Source: Syntrophus sp. (in: bacteria) (GTDB taxonomy: Bacteria > Desulfobacterota > Syntrophorhabdia > Syntrophorhabdales > Syntrophorhabdaceae). Taken from it: a stretch of 64,000 nt of DNA. Made by a program: the position numbers and the translations under genes. The DNA is taken from contig PNOM01000003.1 of the NCBI GenBank assembly GCA_013824835.1, positions 1 to 64,000 of the forward strand. The letters run 5' to 3'. The notes beneath the pieces are model-generated. The model saw only the letters and a program-made list of their open reading frames with translations, had not been told where the DNA came from and searched no databases. This document shows, piece after piece, positions 1 through 7,555 of this stretch (its first letter is position 1; every line of letters starts with the position of its first letter).

Positions 1-97
1 ATGATTACGCCCCCTCACCCTACCCTCTCCCGCGAGGGGCGAGGGAATATGGTTACCCCGAAGCAGAGCTTCGAGGAATCTATTGATTGAAACGGAT
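1..97. repeat. Partial copy of a dispersed GC-rich intergenic repeat
   Basis: The first bases carry a C-rich/G-rich inverted structure. Positions 8-21 (cgccccctcaccct) are identical to 28955-28968, in another gene-free stretch, and the copy at 3018-3318 carries the related reverse-strand ggggg-cgac end. After it comes taccccgaagc (55-65), also found at 7530-7540. These shared words in unrelated gaps suggest a REP/MITE-like family, of which this is a partial copy. The rest of 98-296 shows no gene; a TATAAT hexamer sits at 277-282 just before the first CDS, without a convincing -35 box. Confidence 0.45.
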
Positions 98-296
98 ATT
101 CCTGGTTGAAAAACAGTTTCCCTTTTATTATAACTTGCAAAGACTCCTTCGCTGTGATATTCGATAAAAATATGTGTCTCAGTTCATCATGCATTATCTA
201 TAAGTGCCTTTCAGCGTTCTTCCTTTCGTCGAACACGAATATTGGGATTAATGAGCTTGTTCTACGCTTGATAAAATATAATACAATGGGGGTAAT

Positions 297-1511
297 ATGG
301 GAGATGCAGGTGCTGTTCTTATCATCGCAACCATGGATACTAAAAGCAGAGAGATACTCTATCTGGGGGAGTGTTTCAAGGAGTGCGGCACACCAGTTGT
401 TTTGCTGGATGCCGGGATTATGGGTGAGTCCCCATTCCCGGTAACGATTACCCGGGAAGAAGTTGCGCTGGCCGGCGGGATGACTCTGGCTGACGTTAGA
501 AGTCTCGGCAGCGAAGGGGATGCCCTTGATGTTATGATACAAGGAGCAATAAAATATGCAAAAGACCTTTATCTGAAGGGAAAGATCAAGGGGATTATAG
601 GCATCGGGGGCTCTATGGGCACTACCCTCGGCACAGGGGTAATGAGGGCATTTCCCGTGGGGTTCCCGAAGGTAATGGTATCAACTATGGCTTCCCGCAA
701 CACCCGCTCATTTGTAGGTACCAAGGACATCATGATGCTTCACTCAGTGTGCGATTTATCAGGGATTAACCGCATTACCGGAAAGATACTCCGGAATGGA
801 GCCTTTGCTATTGCGGGCTTAGTAAAAGATACTGCCGGTTTTTCCTTACCCGAAAAACCTCTTATAGTTCTATCAACCTTGGGAACCACCGAAGGGTGTG
901 CCAAGATGGTGAAGCAGGCCCTGGAGGACATGGGGAAGGAAGTCGTTGTTTTCCATACAGTAGGATCTGGCGGAGAGGCAATGGAAGAATTTATCCGGGA
1001 GGAAAACGTGGAGGCATTAATCGATCTATCTCTTCACGAACTGATGGACCATTATTTCGGGGGAGATTATGATGCAGGCCCTGAGCGTGGCGTGGCTGCC
1101 CTGGAGAAAGGTGTACCTACGATTCTTGTGCCGGGAAATATCGATTTCCTCGTTACTGGTCCTCTGAACACAGCGAAAGAACGTTTTCCCGGACGGCTCT
1201 ATCATACCCACAATGCCGCAATTACAACGGTGCGAACAAAAAAGGAGGAGATGGAGTTCATCGGGATTAAGATTGCAGGGTTTTGTAGTAGGGCAAAAGG
1301 TGCGGTATCAGTTGTTGTGCCTGTACAGGGGTTTTCTGTGTGGGACAAAAAAGACGGGCCTTTCTATGATCCCGATGGAGTAGACGCCTTTATTAAGCCC
1401 CTGAAGAGCGGGCTTTCATCTAACATGCCATTACACCTTCTGCCATACCATATAAACGACCCTGAATTTGCACGTTCACTTCTTGAGATACTGTATGACA
1501 TGATGAATTGA
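297..1511 (+). CDS. Tm-1-like ATP-binding protein (UPF0261 family)
   Basis: A 404-residue protein with the length and motif order of the UPF0261 / Tm-1-like family: a beta-strand start (AVLIIATMDTKSREILYL), a Gly-rich stretch near residues 99-112 (GIIGIGGSMGTTLGTG), then STMASRNTRSFVGTKDI. Family members occur in bacteria and fungi, and the plant homologue is the tomato Tm-1 inhibitor of tobamovirus replication, whose N-terminal domain binds ATP. The bacterial role is unsettled; members often sit next to TIM-barrel PEP-mutase-like enzymes, but none is seen here. The start ATG is preceded by GGGGG at about 288-292. The next gene begins 19 bases after the stop, so co-transcription is likely. 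The family call is firm; the function is unknown. Confidence 0.85.
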   Translation: MGDAGAVLIIATMDTKSREILYLGECFKECGTPVVLLDAGIMGESPFPVTITREEVALAGGMTLADVRSLGSEGDALDVMIQGAIKYAKDLYLKGKIKGIIGIGGSMGTTLGTGVMRAFPVGFPKVMVSTMASRNTRSFVGTKDIMMLHSVCDLSGINRITGKILRNGAFAIAGLVKDTAGFSLPEKPLIVLSTLGTTEGCAKMVKQALEDMGKEVVVFHTVGSGGEAMEEFIREENVEALIDLSLHELMDHYFGGDYDAGPERGVAALEKGVPTILVPGNIDFLVTGPLNTAKERFPGRLYHTHNAAITTVRTKKEEMEFIGIKIAGFCSRAKGAVSVVVPVQGFSVWDKKDGPFYDPDGVDAFIKPLKSGLSSNMPLHLLPYHINDPEFARSLLEILYDMMN

Positions 1512-1530
1512 AAAAAGGAAGGGTGTAATT

Positions 1531-1995
1531 ATGGCAGATCAACGGAGAAACGGGAAAAAATTGCTAAAGCTGTGTGCCCTTGCCATGGCACTGCTCCTCA
1601 TTGGTGGTATTGTATGGATATTTTTTGAAGGAATGAGGGAGAAGGAAGGACGTATTAAAGTTGTTCTTGTCATGACTAAGGCCAAAGAAATACAGGACAT
1701 AATAGAAAATTATTACATAGAACGTAAAATGCTGCCATCCGATAATGATGCGCTACGCCTTCCCGGTAGAGAATCTACACCCTATCTTACTGCTTTTGAA
1801 GAGAGAGGAAAATTATCCTACAGGGTTCATATATCGAACGGCGTCCTCACGGTGACGTTTTCGCCAGACCAAAGGCCCCTGTCCGGAAAGACACTTATCT
1901 TTGTTCCTCGAATCTCTGATGAAAAGTTTGACTGGACCTGCGACACCGGTTCAGTGGATCTGAAGTACCGGCCTTTGAAATGCCGGGGCCGATAA
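1531..1995 (+). CDS. Membrane-anchored protein with a type IV pilin-like head domain
   Basis: A 154-residue protein with one membrane segment at about residues 11-33 (LLKLCALAMALLLIGGIVW). The rest follows the order of a type IVa pilin head: a helix with an ENYY motif, a proline after it (RKMLPSDND), a beta strand with SNGVLTVTF, then SGKTLIFVPR, WTCDTG and KYRPLKC. The two cysteines match the pilin C-terminal disulphide (D-region). What is missing is the prepilin signal: there is no G-F-T-L-I-E cleavage motif and no Glu5 equivalent, so the hydrophobic helix looks like an ordinary anchor. It could act as a minor-pilin mimic or an adaptor for the pilus machine encoded at 7.5-15.8 kb. Function is inferred; the fold similarity was read by eye. 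Confidence 0.65.
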   Translation: MADQRRNGKKLLKLCALAMALLLIGGIVWIFFEGMREKEGRIKVVLVMTKAKEIQDIIENYYIERKMLPSDNDALRLPGRESTPYLTAFEERGKLSYRVHISNGVLTVTFSPDQRPLSGKTLIFVPRISDEKFDWTCDTGSVDLKYRPLKCRGR

Positions 1996-2001
1996 AGATT
2001 C

Positions 2002-2043
2002 CATACCCTCCTCCCCTCTTCGCGAAGAGGGGAGGAGGGTATG
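2002..2043. terminator. Perfect 42-nt palindrome between convergent genes
   Basis: Bases 2002-2022 are the exact reverse complement of 2023-2043, with no loop bases left over, so a transcript from either side would form a very strong hairpin. It lies between the pilin-head gene (+) and the His-rich secreted protein gene (-), where a shared terminator is expected. No clear T-run follows on either strand, so it may instead be an intergenic repeat related to the GC-rich elements at 1-97 and 28950-29045. Confidence 0.55.
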
Positions 2044-2092
2044 TTGTTACAAAACTAAGGGATTGTTCACTTCCTATAGCAGTAACGTGTTA

Positions 2093-2620
2093 TTAACGGC
2101 AGACCATGTTGCAGCCCCCATGGTGATGGCATACACGAAACCAGGTACAGTCGAAATGTCTTCGGTGATGGGGTCGGTCATAATAACCGTAATGATGACC
2201 ACCATGACCACCATGACCACGAACCGCTGTTTTTTCAGGTGGCTCCTGGACTTTTGCGATGACTGCAAGCAGTTCCTCGTCACCGGCTGCATATTGTTTT
2301 GCCTGCCCCAACAGCGCTACGCGATCATACTTGGCACCGCTTTTTCCATCCTGGCCTGGTTTTGAGATCCCGTCGAAGGGCAGGCTATCCAGCAGCTTTA
2401 CTGCACTTATGAGGATCAAGGGGTCCTTGTTGGCCTCACCATAGGAGGCGATCTGAATAAAAAGATCAGCCTTTTTTGAGAATTCAGCACTGTCTTTTGC
2501 ATCCGGCATTGCCGCTGCCTGTTTTGTTGCATCAGGTTTTTTATCCTGAGCCCAGACTGCAGTGATAGCCATGGCACACACAAAAACCATTACACAGATA
2601 ATGCAAAACATTTTTTTCAC
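2093..2620 (-). CDS. Secreted protein with His/Gly-rich C-terminal tail
   Basis: A 175-residue protein with a clear Sec signal peptide: a Lys-rich start, a hydrophobic core (CIICVMVFVCAMAITAVWA) and a likely cut after AWA-like residues at about 24. The middle (about 45-115) is predicted helical and unassigned. The last 45 residues are extreme: GHGGHGGHHYGYYD followed by HHRRHFDCTW and CHHHGGC, giving many histidines and three cysteines. Such tails usually bind Ni, Cu or Zn ions or act as metal stores; that is inference. The start is GTG at 2620, placed by an AAGGAGG ribosome site eight bases upstream. The gene stands alone and converges on the pilin-head gene. No family recognised. Confidence 0.7.
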   Translation of the reverse strand: MKKMFCIICVMVFVCAMAITAVWAQDKKPDATKQAAAMPDAKDSAEFSKKADLFIQIASYGEANKDPLILISAVKLLDSLPFDGISKPGQDGKSGAKYDRVALLGQAKQYAAGDEELLAVIAKVQEPPEKTAVRGHGGHGGHHYGYYDRPHHRRHFDCTWFRVCHHHGGCNMVCR

Positions 2621-3409
2621 TGTAATACCTCCTTTTAATTAAGTGTATGACCCAGTTTGCTGGGACATTATTAAACACATCTAAATAATTAGAATGCCAG
2701 ATCATTTCTTGCTGCGTGACCACCTCCCTTGGGTTTTATAAACACATATTATAGAAGGGCGCTATGTAACAGATTCGCTGGTGTTGGCCTCTTTCTGCCT
2801 TATTGTAGCAATATCTGTGCCTATTAGTAAAGAATGCAGAAGTATATGTAATATCTTCAGTTGTTGTTGTCCATAGAGTGGCTCAATTTCCTGGTTTCAG
2901 GTAACAAACGTCGAATGACCTATTTATATTCGACATAATTGTCGTTTTATGTGGATTGGGTCTTGCAAATAACCATGGGAGAGGCATAAGGTCTAAAAAG
3001 ATACCATCGATTCGTTCGAGCTATAGATTCCCATGGGCTCACATCTGCGGGGAACGATTCATCGCGAAAGTAATTGAGCGGCATCTATTCAGCTCGCACG
3101 GCGAGCGAGAGAGGGTGGCATGAAACCCTGTTCTACGTTCAATGTTCTATGTTCAGCGTTGAACCTTGAACATGAAGTTGTGGAGGAGGCGACCCCGTAT
3201 CAAGTACGGGGCAGGCTTGAGCCCCTTTTTGGTTAAAGCGTCGTTTAGCCCGCACGGCGGGCGCGAGGGGGTGGCTCCAAGAGTTTTACTCTTGGAGGGG
3301 GCGACGTGAGCCCCTTTAAATGAAAACTCCTTGACTTTTTAGAGAGGTGGTAATTATATAAAGGAGTTGGCTGGGTTCTGCTTTGCAAAGGCAATCTTGA
3401 GGAGTGAAA
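2621..3409. other. 789-bp gene-free region with hairpins and repeat modules
   Basis: I see no convincing gene here. It holds a small hairpin in the leader of the minus-strand gene (2651-2664), a 7-bp inverted repeat around 2910-2934 (gtcgaat/attcgac), a run of gttcaa/ttgaac words at 3135-3175 that can fold back on themselves, and the repeat modules listed separately from 3018 to 3318. Confidence 0.6.
3018..3318 (+). repeat. Dispersed intergenic repeat, two modules
   Basis: Two related modules follow each other. Each starts with a GC-rich palindrome (agctcgcacggcgagcg at 3091, agcccgcacggcgggcg at 3247), runs through a G-rich gagggNGTGGC stretch and a hairpin (ccccgta/tacgggg at 3193-3211; ctccaagag/ctcttggag at 3275-3297), and ends with a GAGCCCCTTT word. 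Words from it recur on the opposite strand at 28953-29002: the 12-mer agctcgcacggc and the 9-mer gggggcgac are identical. The upstream piece gagctatagattccc (3018-3032) also has a counterpart there. This is best read as a non-coding mobile or REP-like repeat family. Confidence 0.5.
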
Positions 3410-3766
3410 ATGGTTAAGTATGTTTTGTACGTTCTGCGCTGGACTGTCCTTGCGGTTCCTGGCGCACTCTTTTTTAACAAGGTGAGGGAACTATCCGGAA
3501 TTGAGAACGTATATGCAGCCATGGTGATAAGCCAGGCATTGATGGGGGGCATGGTCTATTTTCTTGACAGACTTATTTTTTCATCAGGGGCTGTTCCTGT
3601 GCCTTGGGAAATAAAGCCAAGGGCCGTATGTGCAGACTGTGGACGGGTTGGAAAGTGTTACAGAATTGCGGGAGCGAAATGTTGTGACATGCAGGAAAAG
3701 GCAGATGAACCATGTTTCAGGTGCGAAGAGTGTGCCGTAAAAAAGATGCAGGAGATAAACGGCTGA
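3410..3766 (+). CDS. Small membrane protein with Cys-rich C-terminus
   Basis: 118 residues from the ATG at 3410, placed by AGGAG at 3400-3404; an in-frame GTG at 3404 overlaps that ribosome site and is less likely. Two hydrophobic segments (about residues 5-22, VLYVLRWTVLAVPGALFF, and 35-55) are followed by a soluble tail with eight cysteines arranged as CADC, GKC, KCC, CFRC and CAVKK-type pairs, resembling a metal-binding knuckle, though spacing does not match a named zinc finger. The next gene (J-domain membrane protein) begins three bases after the stop, so the two are probably translationally coupled. Not recognised; possibly a partner of the J-domain protein. Confidence 0.6.
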   Translation: MVKYVLYVLRWTVLAVPGALFFNKVRELSGIENVYAAMVISQALMGGMVYFLDRLIFSSGAVPVPWEIKPRAVCADCGRVGKCYRIAGAKCCDMQEKADEPCFRCEECAVKKMQEING

Positions 3767-3769
3767 CAA

Positions 3770-4729
3770 TTGAATACATTAATTGATAAGTATTTTCGAG
3801 TACTCGGGGTCTCCACGCATGCCACCCATGAAGAGGTGAAGCAGGCCCATAGAGACCTTGCTAAAGTCTGGCATCCGGACCGTTTTCCAGGCGATCCCCG
3901 GATACAGAAAAAGGCTACAGAAAACCTTGCGGAAATAAACATCGCCTACGAAGAATTGATAAAATATTTTCAACGGGATGTCCGTTCCCATGACAGTCCT
4001 GACTGCCCCCGCGAAGATCTGCCGAAAGAGCCTCCTCCGGCAGAGAGCTATTCGGAAGTAGAATCTCCGGCATCTGCGGATAAGAAGGACGCTGCCTCGA
4101 AAAAATATATATTTGCGACAGGAATGCTGATAGTGTGTGGGCTGATTATTCTGGCTGGCGCAATAATGATACATATGGACTTCAAGAAAAAGAAGGCAGA
4201 TTTGAATAATGCTACTCCTGTTTTAACGCCTGGTCCGGTATTGCCTGCTGAGCTTGTTGACAAGGGGCTGTTATTAAAAAAACCTTCGGCCCCAATAAAA
4301 CCTTCAGAAAAGCAAGGGGATGCTTCTCCAGCAACACATCTGCCACCAAAAAAGGAATTCTTTAACTTTGGGTCTTCAAAAGACGATGTGCTCGCTTCAC
4401 AGGGAACCCCCACGCAGATATCCGGCAACAGATGGAACTACGGGTTCTCCTATATTGATTTCGAAAAGGGAAAAGTCGTAAAGTGGTACAGCAGCACTCT
4501 GGACCCCCTGCGGGTAAGAATGATGCCCTCCAGGGGACACGAAGGGGGTAAAGAGTTTTTTACCATTGGGTCTTCAAAAGACGATGTGCTCGCTTCACAG
4601 GGAACCCCCACGCAGATATCCGGCAACAGATGGAACTACGGGTTCTCCTATATTGATTTCGAAAAGGGAAGAGTCGTAAAGTGGTACAGCAGTGATGAGA
4701 ATCCATTGCAAGCCGAGGGGGAACCTTGA
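3770..4729 (+). CDS. J-domain membrane protein with two tandem SmpA/BamE-like modules
   Basis: 319 residues. Residues 6-68 form a J domain with the HPD triad at 35-37 (WHPDRF), which in the DnaJ family stimulates DnaK ATPase. A charged linker leads to one membrane helix at about 113-136, putting the C-terminal part in the periplasm. That part has two nearly identical modules (about 200-242 and 266-308), each with GSSKDDVLASQGTP, an RWNYG motif and FEKGxVVKWYSS; the pattern resembles SmpA/OmlA-type folds. At DNA level, 4368-4494 and 4566-4692 differ at one of 127 bases (K to R). The start is taken as TTG 3770 because the J domain begins at once and no ATG is available; its ribosome site (AGGAG at 3750-3754) is distant. 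Confidence 0.75.
   Translation: MNTLIDKYFRVLGVSTHATHEEVKQAHRDLAKVWHPDRFPGDPRIQKKATENLAEINIAYEELIKYFQRDVRSHDSPDCPREDLPKEPPPAESYSEVESPASADKKDAASKKYIFATGMLIVCGLIILAGAIMIHMDFKKKKADLNNATPVLTPGPVLPAELVDKGLLLKKPSAPIKPSEKQGDASPATHLPPKKEFFNFGSSKDDVLASQGTPTQISGNRWNYGFSYIDFEKGKVVKWYSSTLDPLRVRMMPSRGHEGGKEFFTIGSSKDDVLASQGTPTQISGNRWNYGFSYIDFEKGRVVKWYSSDENPLQAEGEP
4368..4692 (+). repeat. In-frame tandem duplication, 198-bp period
   Basis: Copies at 4368-4494 and 4566-4692 are identical over 126 of 127 bases and offset by 198 bp (66 codons). The near-identity at silent positions points to a recent duplication or to gene conversion within the J-domain gene. Confidence 0.9.
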
Positions 4730-4756
4730 GAATGCAAGTTGTTTTGCACAATATTA

Positions 4757-4784
4757 TTGATAAATATACCTTCCGTGGTATAAT
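4757..4784 (+). promoter_or_regulatory. Sigma70-type promoter for the GT2-DUF2304-SLT-TPR operon
   Basis: TTGATA (4757-4762), a 16-bp spacer and a perfect TATAAT (4779-4784), about 75 bp before the glycosyltransferase start. Confidence 0.6.
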
Positions 4785-4857
4785 TGGGGGCAATAAACAA
4801 CCAATTTGTTAATGGTGTAATCAAGGAGCCCATTTCTATGTATGAGGTATCAGACAC

Positions 4858-5556
4858 GTGAGCATGCGTACTGCGGTCATTGTTCCTGCATATAATGAGG
4901 AGTATACAATAGGCGATGTAGTGAAGGCCATTAAAGCCCTGGGTGAGGGATACGATGCTATTGTAATTAATGATAATTCAAATGACAGGACATCCGGGAA
5001 GGCTTCAGAGGCAGGCGCGACGGTCATTGAGCTTCCCTGCAATCTGGGCATAGGTGGGGCAGTCCAGACCGGATATAAATATGCTTTTATGAATGGTTAC
5101 GATGCGTGCGTCCAGGTGGATGGCGATGGTCAACATCCGGCACAGGGCATTCCCCAATTACTTAAACCCTTATTCGAAGATGGATATGATATGGTTATCG
5201 GCTCCCGGTTTGTCGCGGATACGGATTACGAAATTTCTTTAATGAGAAGCCTGGGGATCAGGATAATATCCTTTTTTCTAAAGATTACTACAGGCATGGT
5301 AGTGAAGGACCCCACAAGCGGATTCAGGGCAATAAACAAAAAGGCCATTCAGCTTTTTGCCCTCCAGTATCCCCAGGATTATCCTGAGCCTGAATCACTT
5401 GTATTTGCCTATAAAAGTCATTTTAAGGTACTGGAAGTGCCCATAGAGATGAAGAACCGGATGTTCGGCATATCCTCAATTACCCCTCTCCTTGCTGTGT
5501 ACTATATGGGGAAGGTATTACTTGCAATGTTTATAGATCTTTTTAAGAAATTGTAG
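4858..5556 (+). CDS. Family 2 glycosyltransferase (dolichol-phosphate-mannose-synthase-like)
   Basis: 232 residues with the GT-A fold signature: VIVPAYNEE at about residues 7-15, INDNSND at 37-43, and the metal/nucleotide-sugar DxD motif in QVDGDGQH (about 86-93), then GSRF and the DPTSGFRA segment typical of polyprenyl-phosphate sugar transferases. It should move a sugar from a nucleotide donor to a lipid or polyprenyl phosphate at the inner face of the membrane; it lacks the C-terminal membrane helices of DpsE/ArnC-type enzymes. The start may be GTG 4858 or ATG 4864. It heads a run of four tightly packed genes, with DUF2304 starting 11 bases after its stop, a pairing often seen in surface polysaccharide loci. 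Confidence 0.85.
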   Translation: MSMRTAVIVPAYNEEYTIGDVVKAIKALGEGYDAIVINDNSNDRTSGKASEAGATVIELPCNLGIGGAVQTGYKYAFMNGYDACVQVDGDGQHPAQGIPQLLKPLFEDGYDMVIGSRFVADTDYEISLMRSLGIRIISFFLKITTGMVVKDPTSGFRAINKKAIQLFALQYPQDYPEPESLVFAYKSHFKVLEVPIEMKNRMFGISSITPLLAVYYMGKVLLAMFIDLFKKL

Positions 5557-5567
5557 GGGGTAGCGTT

Positions 5568-5933
5568 ATGCTCCAGATGCAGGTGTTCGTTGGTATTATA
5601 AGCGTTATTTTCTTTATCGTTACCTTTGAACTCATAAGAAAAAGATATCTCAGAGAAGAATATGCCATCTTGTGGCTCCTTACATCTTCAGTCATTGCAG
5701 TCCTGAGTCTCTGGCCGGGAATGGTAGATACGCTCAGCCGTATCAGCGGGTTCTATTATATTACCGCAGTTCTGGTGATCATCTTTGTATTCCTTATTTT
5801 TCTATTGATGCATTATTCTATTGTGATATCAAAGATTAAAGAAGTGAATAAGGAACTGATCCAGAGCTATGCCCTCCTTGAACTCCGATTGCGTGAGGTT
5901 GAAGAGAAAAAAGAAAGAAGTTCTTTAGAATGA
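5568..5933 (+). CDS. DUF2304 membrane protein
   Basis: 121 residues: three hydrophobic helices (about 5-22, 34-51 and 62-86) and a charged C-terminal helix (SYALLELRLREVEEKKE) predicted as coiled coil. Length, topology and the KRYLREEYAILWLL motif between helices match DUF2304. The function of the family is unknown, but members commonly follow GT2 glycosyltransferases, as here, so a role as membrane partner or flippase helper is a reasonable guess. The stop overlaps the next start (ATGA at 5930-5933), showing translational coupling. Confidence 0.8.
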   Translation: MLQMQVFVGIISVIFFIVTFELIRKRYLREEYAILWLLTSSVIAVLSLWPGMVDTLSRISGFYYITAVLVIIFVFLIFLLMHYSIVISKIKEVNKELIQSYALLELRLREVEEKKERSSLE

Positions 5934-6424
5934 AATTAATAATTATGTTTATTGTAATCATACAGCCTTCAGCGCTGCTCGCATTTTGTTTTGAAAATGC
6001 AGGCGCCCAATACGGCATACACAATCGTCTTCTTGAGAATATTGCGAGAGTGGAATCAAATTTGAACCCCCGGGCAATTAATGTGAATACCAATGGTTCT
6101 TCCGATATGGGACTTATGCAGATAAATTCCTTCTGGATCAGGACGCTCAGCCTTCGCAAAGAGGAGCTTCTTTCAAATCCATGCTATAATGTTATGGTTG
6201 GGGCAAGTATTCTGAGAACATGCATTGACAGGTTTGGTTATTCTTGGGAAGCTGTTGGTTGTTACAATGCTACGGGCAAAGACAGGAAGATTACCTATGC
6301 CTGGAAGGTGTTCAATATGATGAAAAGGGATAATTATAGGAATAGCAGAAACCATGATACGGATACCACATCAAAGCCATCTCTTGTTTTTGAAGTGAGG
6401 GATTCTTTTGACAGGGATAGATGA
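5930..6424 (+). CDS. Lytic transglycosylase (SLT domain), pilus/secretion-associated
   Basis: 164 residues with an N-terminal signal sequence (residues 1-18) and an SLT/goose-lysozyme-type domain: catalytic Glu42 in ARVESNLNP, then GSSDMGLMQINSFW and AVGCYNATG, the usual second and third motifs. It should cleave peptidoglycan glycan strands with 1,6-anhydro product formation in the periplasm. The short, single-domain form resembles the VirB1/IagB group that opens the wall for envelope-spanning machines. Its overlap with the MshN-like gene (ATGA at 6421-6424) and the facing MSHA-like cluster support such a role. Four cysteines are consistent with a periplasmic location. Confidence 0.85.
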   Translation: MKLIIMFIVIIQPSALLAFCFENAGAQYGIHNRLLENIARVESNLNPRAINVNTNGSSDMGLMQINSFWIRTLSLRKEELLSNPCYNVMVGASILRTCIDRFGYSWEAVGCYNATGKDRKITYAWKVFNMMKRDNYRNSRNHDTDTTSKPSLVFEVRDSFDRDR

Positions 6425-7500
6425 CAATGAGTCTTCTTAATGAACTGCTTTCAAAAGTAACCCATGATAAACATGATAAAAAGGAAAGCGGGGTTCCCCC
6501 GACCCTCGTGCAGGCTGTTACAGATTCTGGAAACAAGAAGGTTGCGAGGCGAAAGTTTGCGGTAATAGGTATGATTGGAATAGTAATCATCCTTGCAGGA
6601 TTCGGCATAATCTACTATATAGAAGCCCTTTCAGGACCTCAGCTGACAACCAAGGCTGCGCAAGGCAGCGTGAATATACAGGCAAAGGCACCACTCAGGG
6701 AACTCAATCCTCCTCAACCGGTGCAGCCGGCAGAAGTAAAACCGATTGAACCGATTGAACCGATTGAACCTAAAGATAAAGGGGGGGAAGAACCAAAAAA
6801 GGCGGTATCATCATTGCCTGCCTCCAAGACGCAAGTACACGTGAAAAATGAGTATGTTCCATCCCGTAACACTGCTGCAAAGAACGATAACACGTTATCT
6901 GTAAAAGCGCCAAAGGCGCGGACTGATCAATCAAGACAGGAAAGGGATAGTTTTCTTTATACAGCAAAGAGCTATGAAGCCCTTGGGGATAATTCGCAGG
7001 CCCTTGATTATTACAAAAAGGCATTGGAAATGGATGGCAGAAACTATGTGATAATGAATAATATTGCCCGGATTATGATCAGTGCAGGCAATTTTGCAGA
7101 GGCAATGAAGTATTCCGGAGAAGCCCTTGTCATAAAGAAAGATCATGTCCCTTCCCTTGTAAACCTTGGTATATCCTATCTGAAATCAGGGAGAATAACA
7201 GAGGGGAAAAACACCCTTTTAAAGGCCCTGACCCTGGAGCCTTCAAATAATTATGTTCTCTTAAACCTTGCCATCTTCTTTGAGAAGGAGAAGGATTTTA
7301 ATGAAGCGCAAAAACTGTACGGAAAGCTCAAAGAGCTGGACAATATACAGGGTAATCTGGGCATTGCGAGACTTGCTGAGAAATCAGGCAAGGGGGAAGA
7401 GGCGAAAAGGATCTACAGAGATATGCTCACGAAGGGGGGCATTGATATAAAAACAAGAAACCTGGTGATGGATAGGCTGGCGGTCCTGGAGAACAGATAA
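6421..7500 (+). CDS. MshN-like TPR protein
   Basis: 359 residues. A short cytoplasmic N-terminus (SLLNELLSKV), one membrane helix at about 43-62, a Pro-rich linker with PIEPIEPIEP, and at least four tetratricopeptide repeats from about residue 175 onward (for example SYEALGDNSQALDYYKKALE and a PSLVNLGISYLKSGR repeat). The layout of short N-terminus, single helix, Pro linker and periplasmic TPRs is that of MshN/PilF-like proteins of the MSHA pilus. It ends 56 bp from the converging minus-strand MSHA-like cluster, and could scaffold secretin or pseudopilus assembly. The MshN name is a context-backed inference. Confidence 0.7.
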   Translation: MTMSLLNELLSKVTHDKHDKKESGVPPTLVQAVTDSGNKKVARRKFAVIGMIGIVIILAGFGIIYYIEALSGPQLTTKAAQGSVNIQAKAPLRELNPPQPVQPAEVKPIEPIEPIEPKDKGGEEPKKAVSSLPASKTQVHVKNEYVPSRNTAAKNDNTLSVKAPKARTDQSRQERDSFLYTAKSYEALGDNSQALDYYKKALEMDGRNYVIMNNIARIMISAGNFAEAMKYSGEALVIKKDHVPSLVNLGISYLKSGRITEGKNTLLKALTLEPSNNYVLLNLAIFFEKEKDFNEAQKLYGKLKELDNIQGNLGIARLAEKSGKGEEAKRIYRDMLTKGGIDIKTRNLVMDRLAVLENR

Positions 7501-7529
7501 TCATAGTTATTTATTACCCTGCGGGTTCA

Positions 7530-7553
7530 TACCCCGAAGCTTGCCGCGGGGTA
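7530..7553. terminator. Hairpin between convergent operons
   Basis: Arms taccccg (7530-7536) and cggggta (7547-7553) form a 7-bp GC-rich stem between the stop of the TPR gene and the stop of the minus-strand ATPase. A smaller acccTGCgggt hairpin lies at 7516-7526. The word taccccgaagc is shared with 55-65, so this may be a fragment of the dispersed repeat serving as terminator. No strong T-run. Confidence 0.4.
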
Positions 7554-7555
7554 GT

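Noticed and set aside
2063-2365. Plus-strand frame rich in Met/Thr
   Set aside because: It is the reverse of the His/Gly-rich tail of the secreted protein, whose signal peptide and ribosome site make the minus-strand reading better.
3018-3320. Cyclic di-GMP (GEMM) or other known riboswitch
   Set aside because: No conserved core of any riboswitch I know was found; the signals repeat in other gaps and fit a dispersed repeat better.
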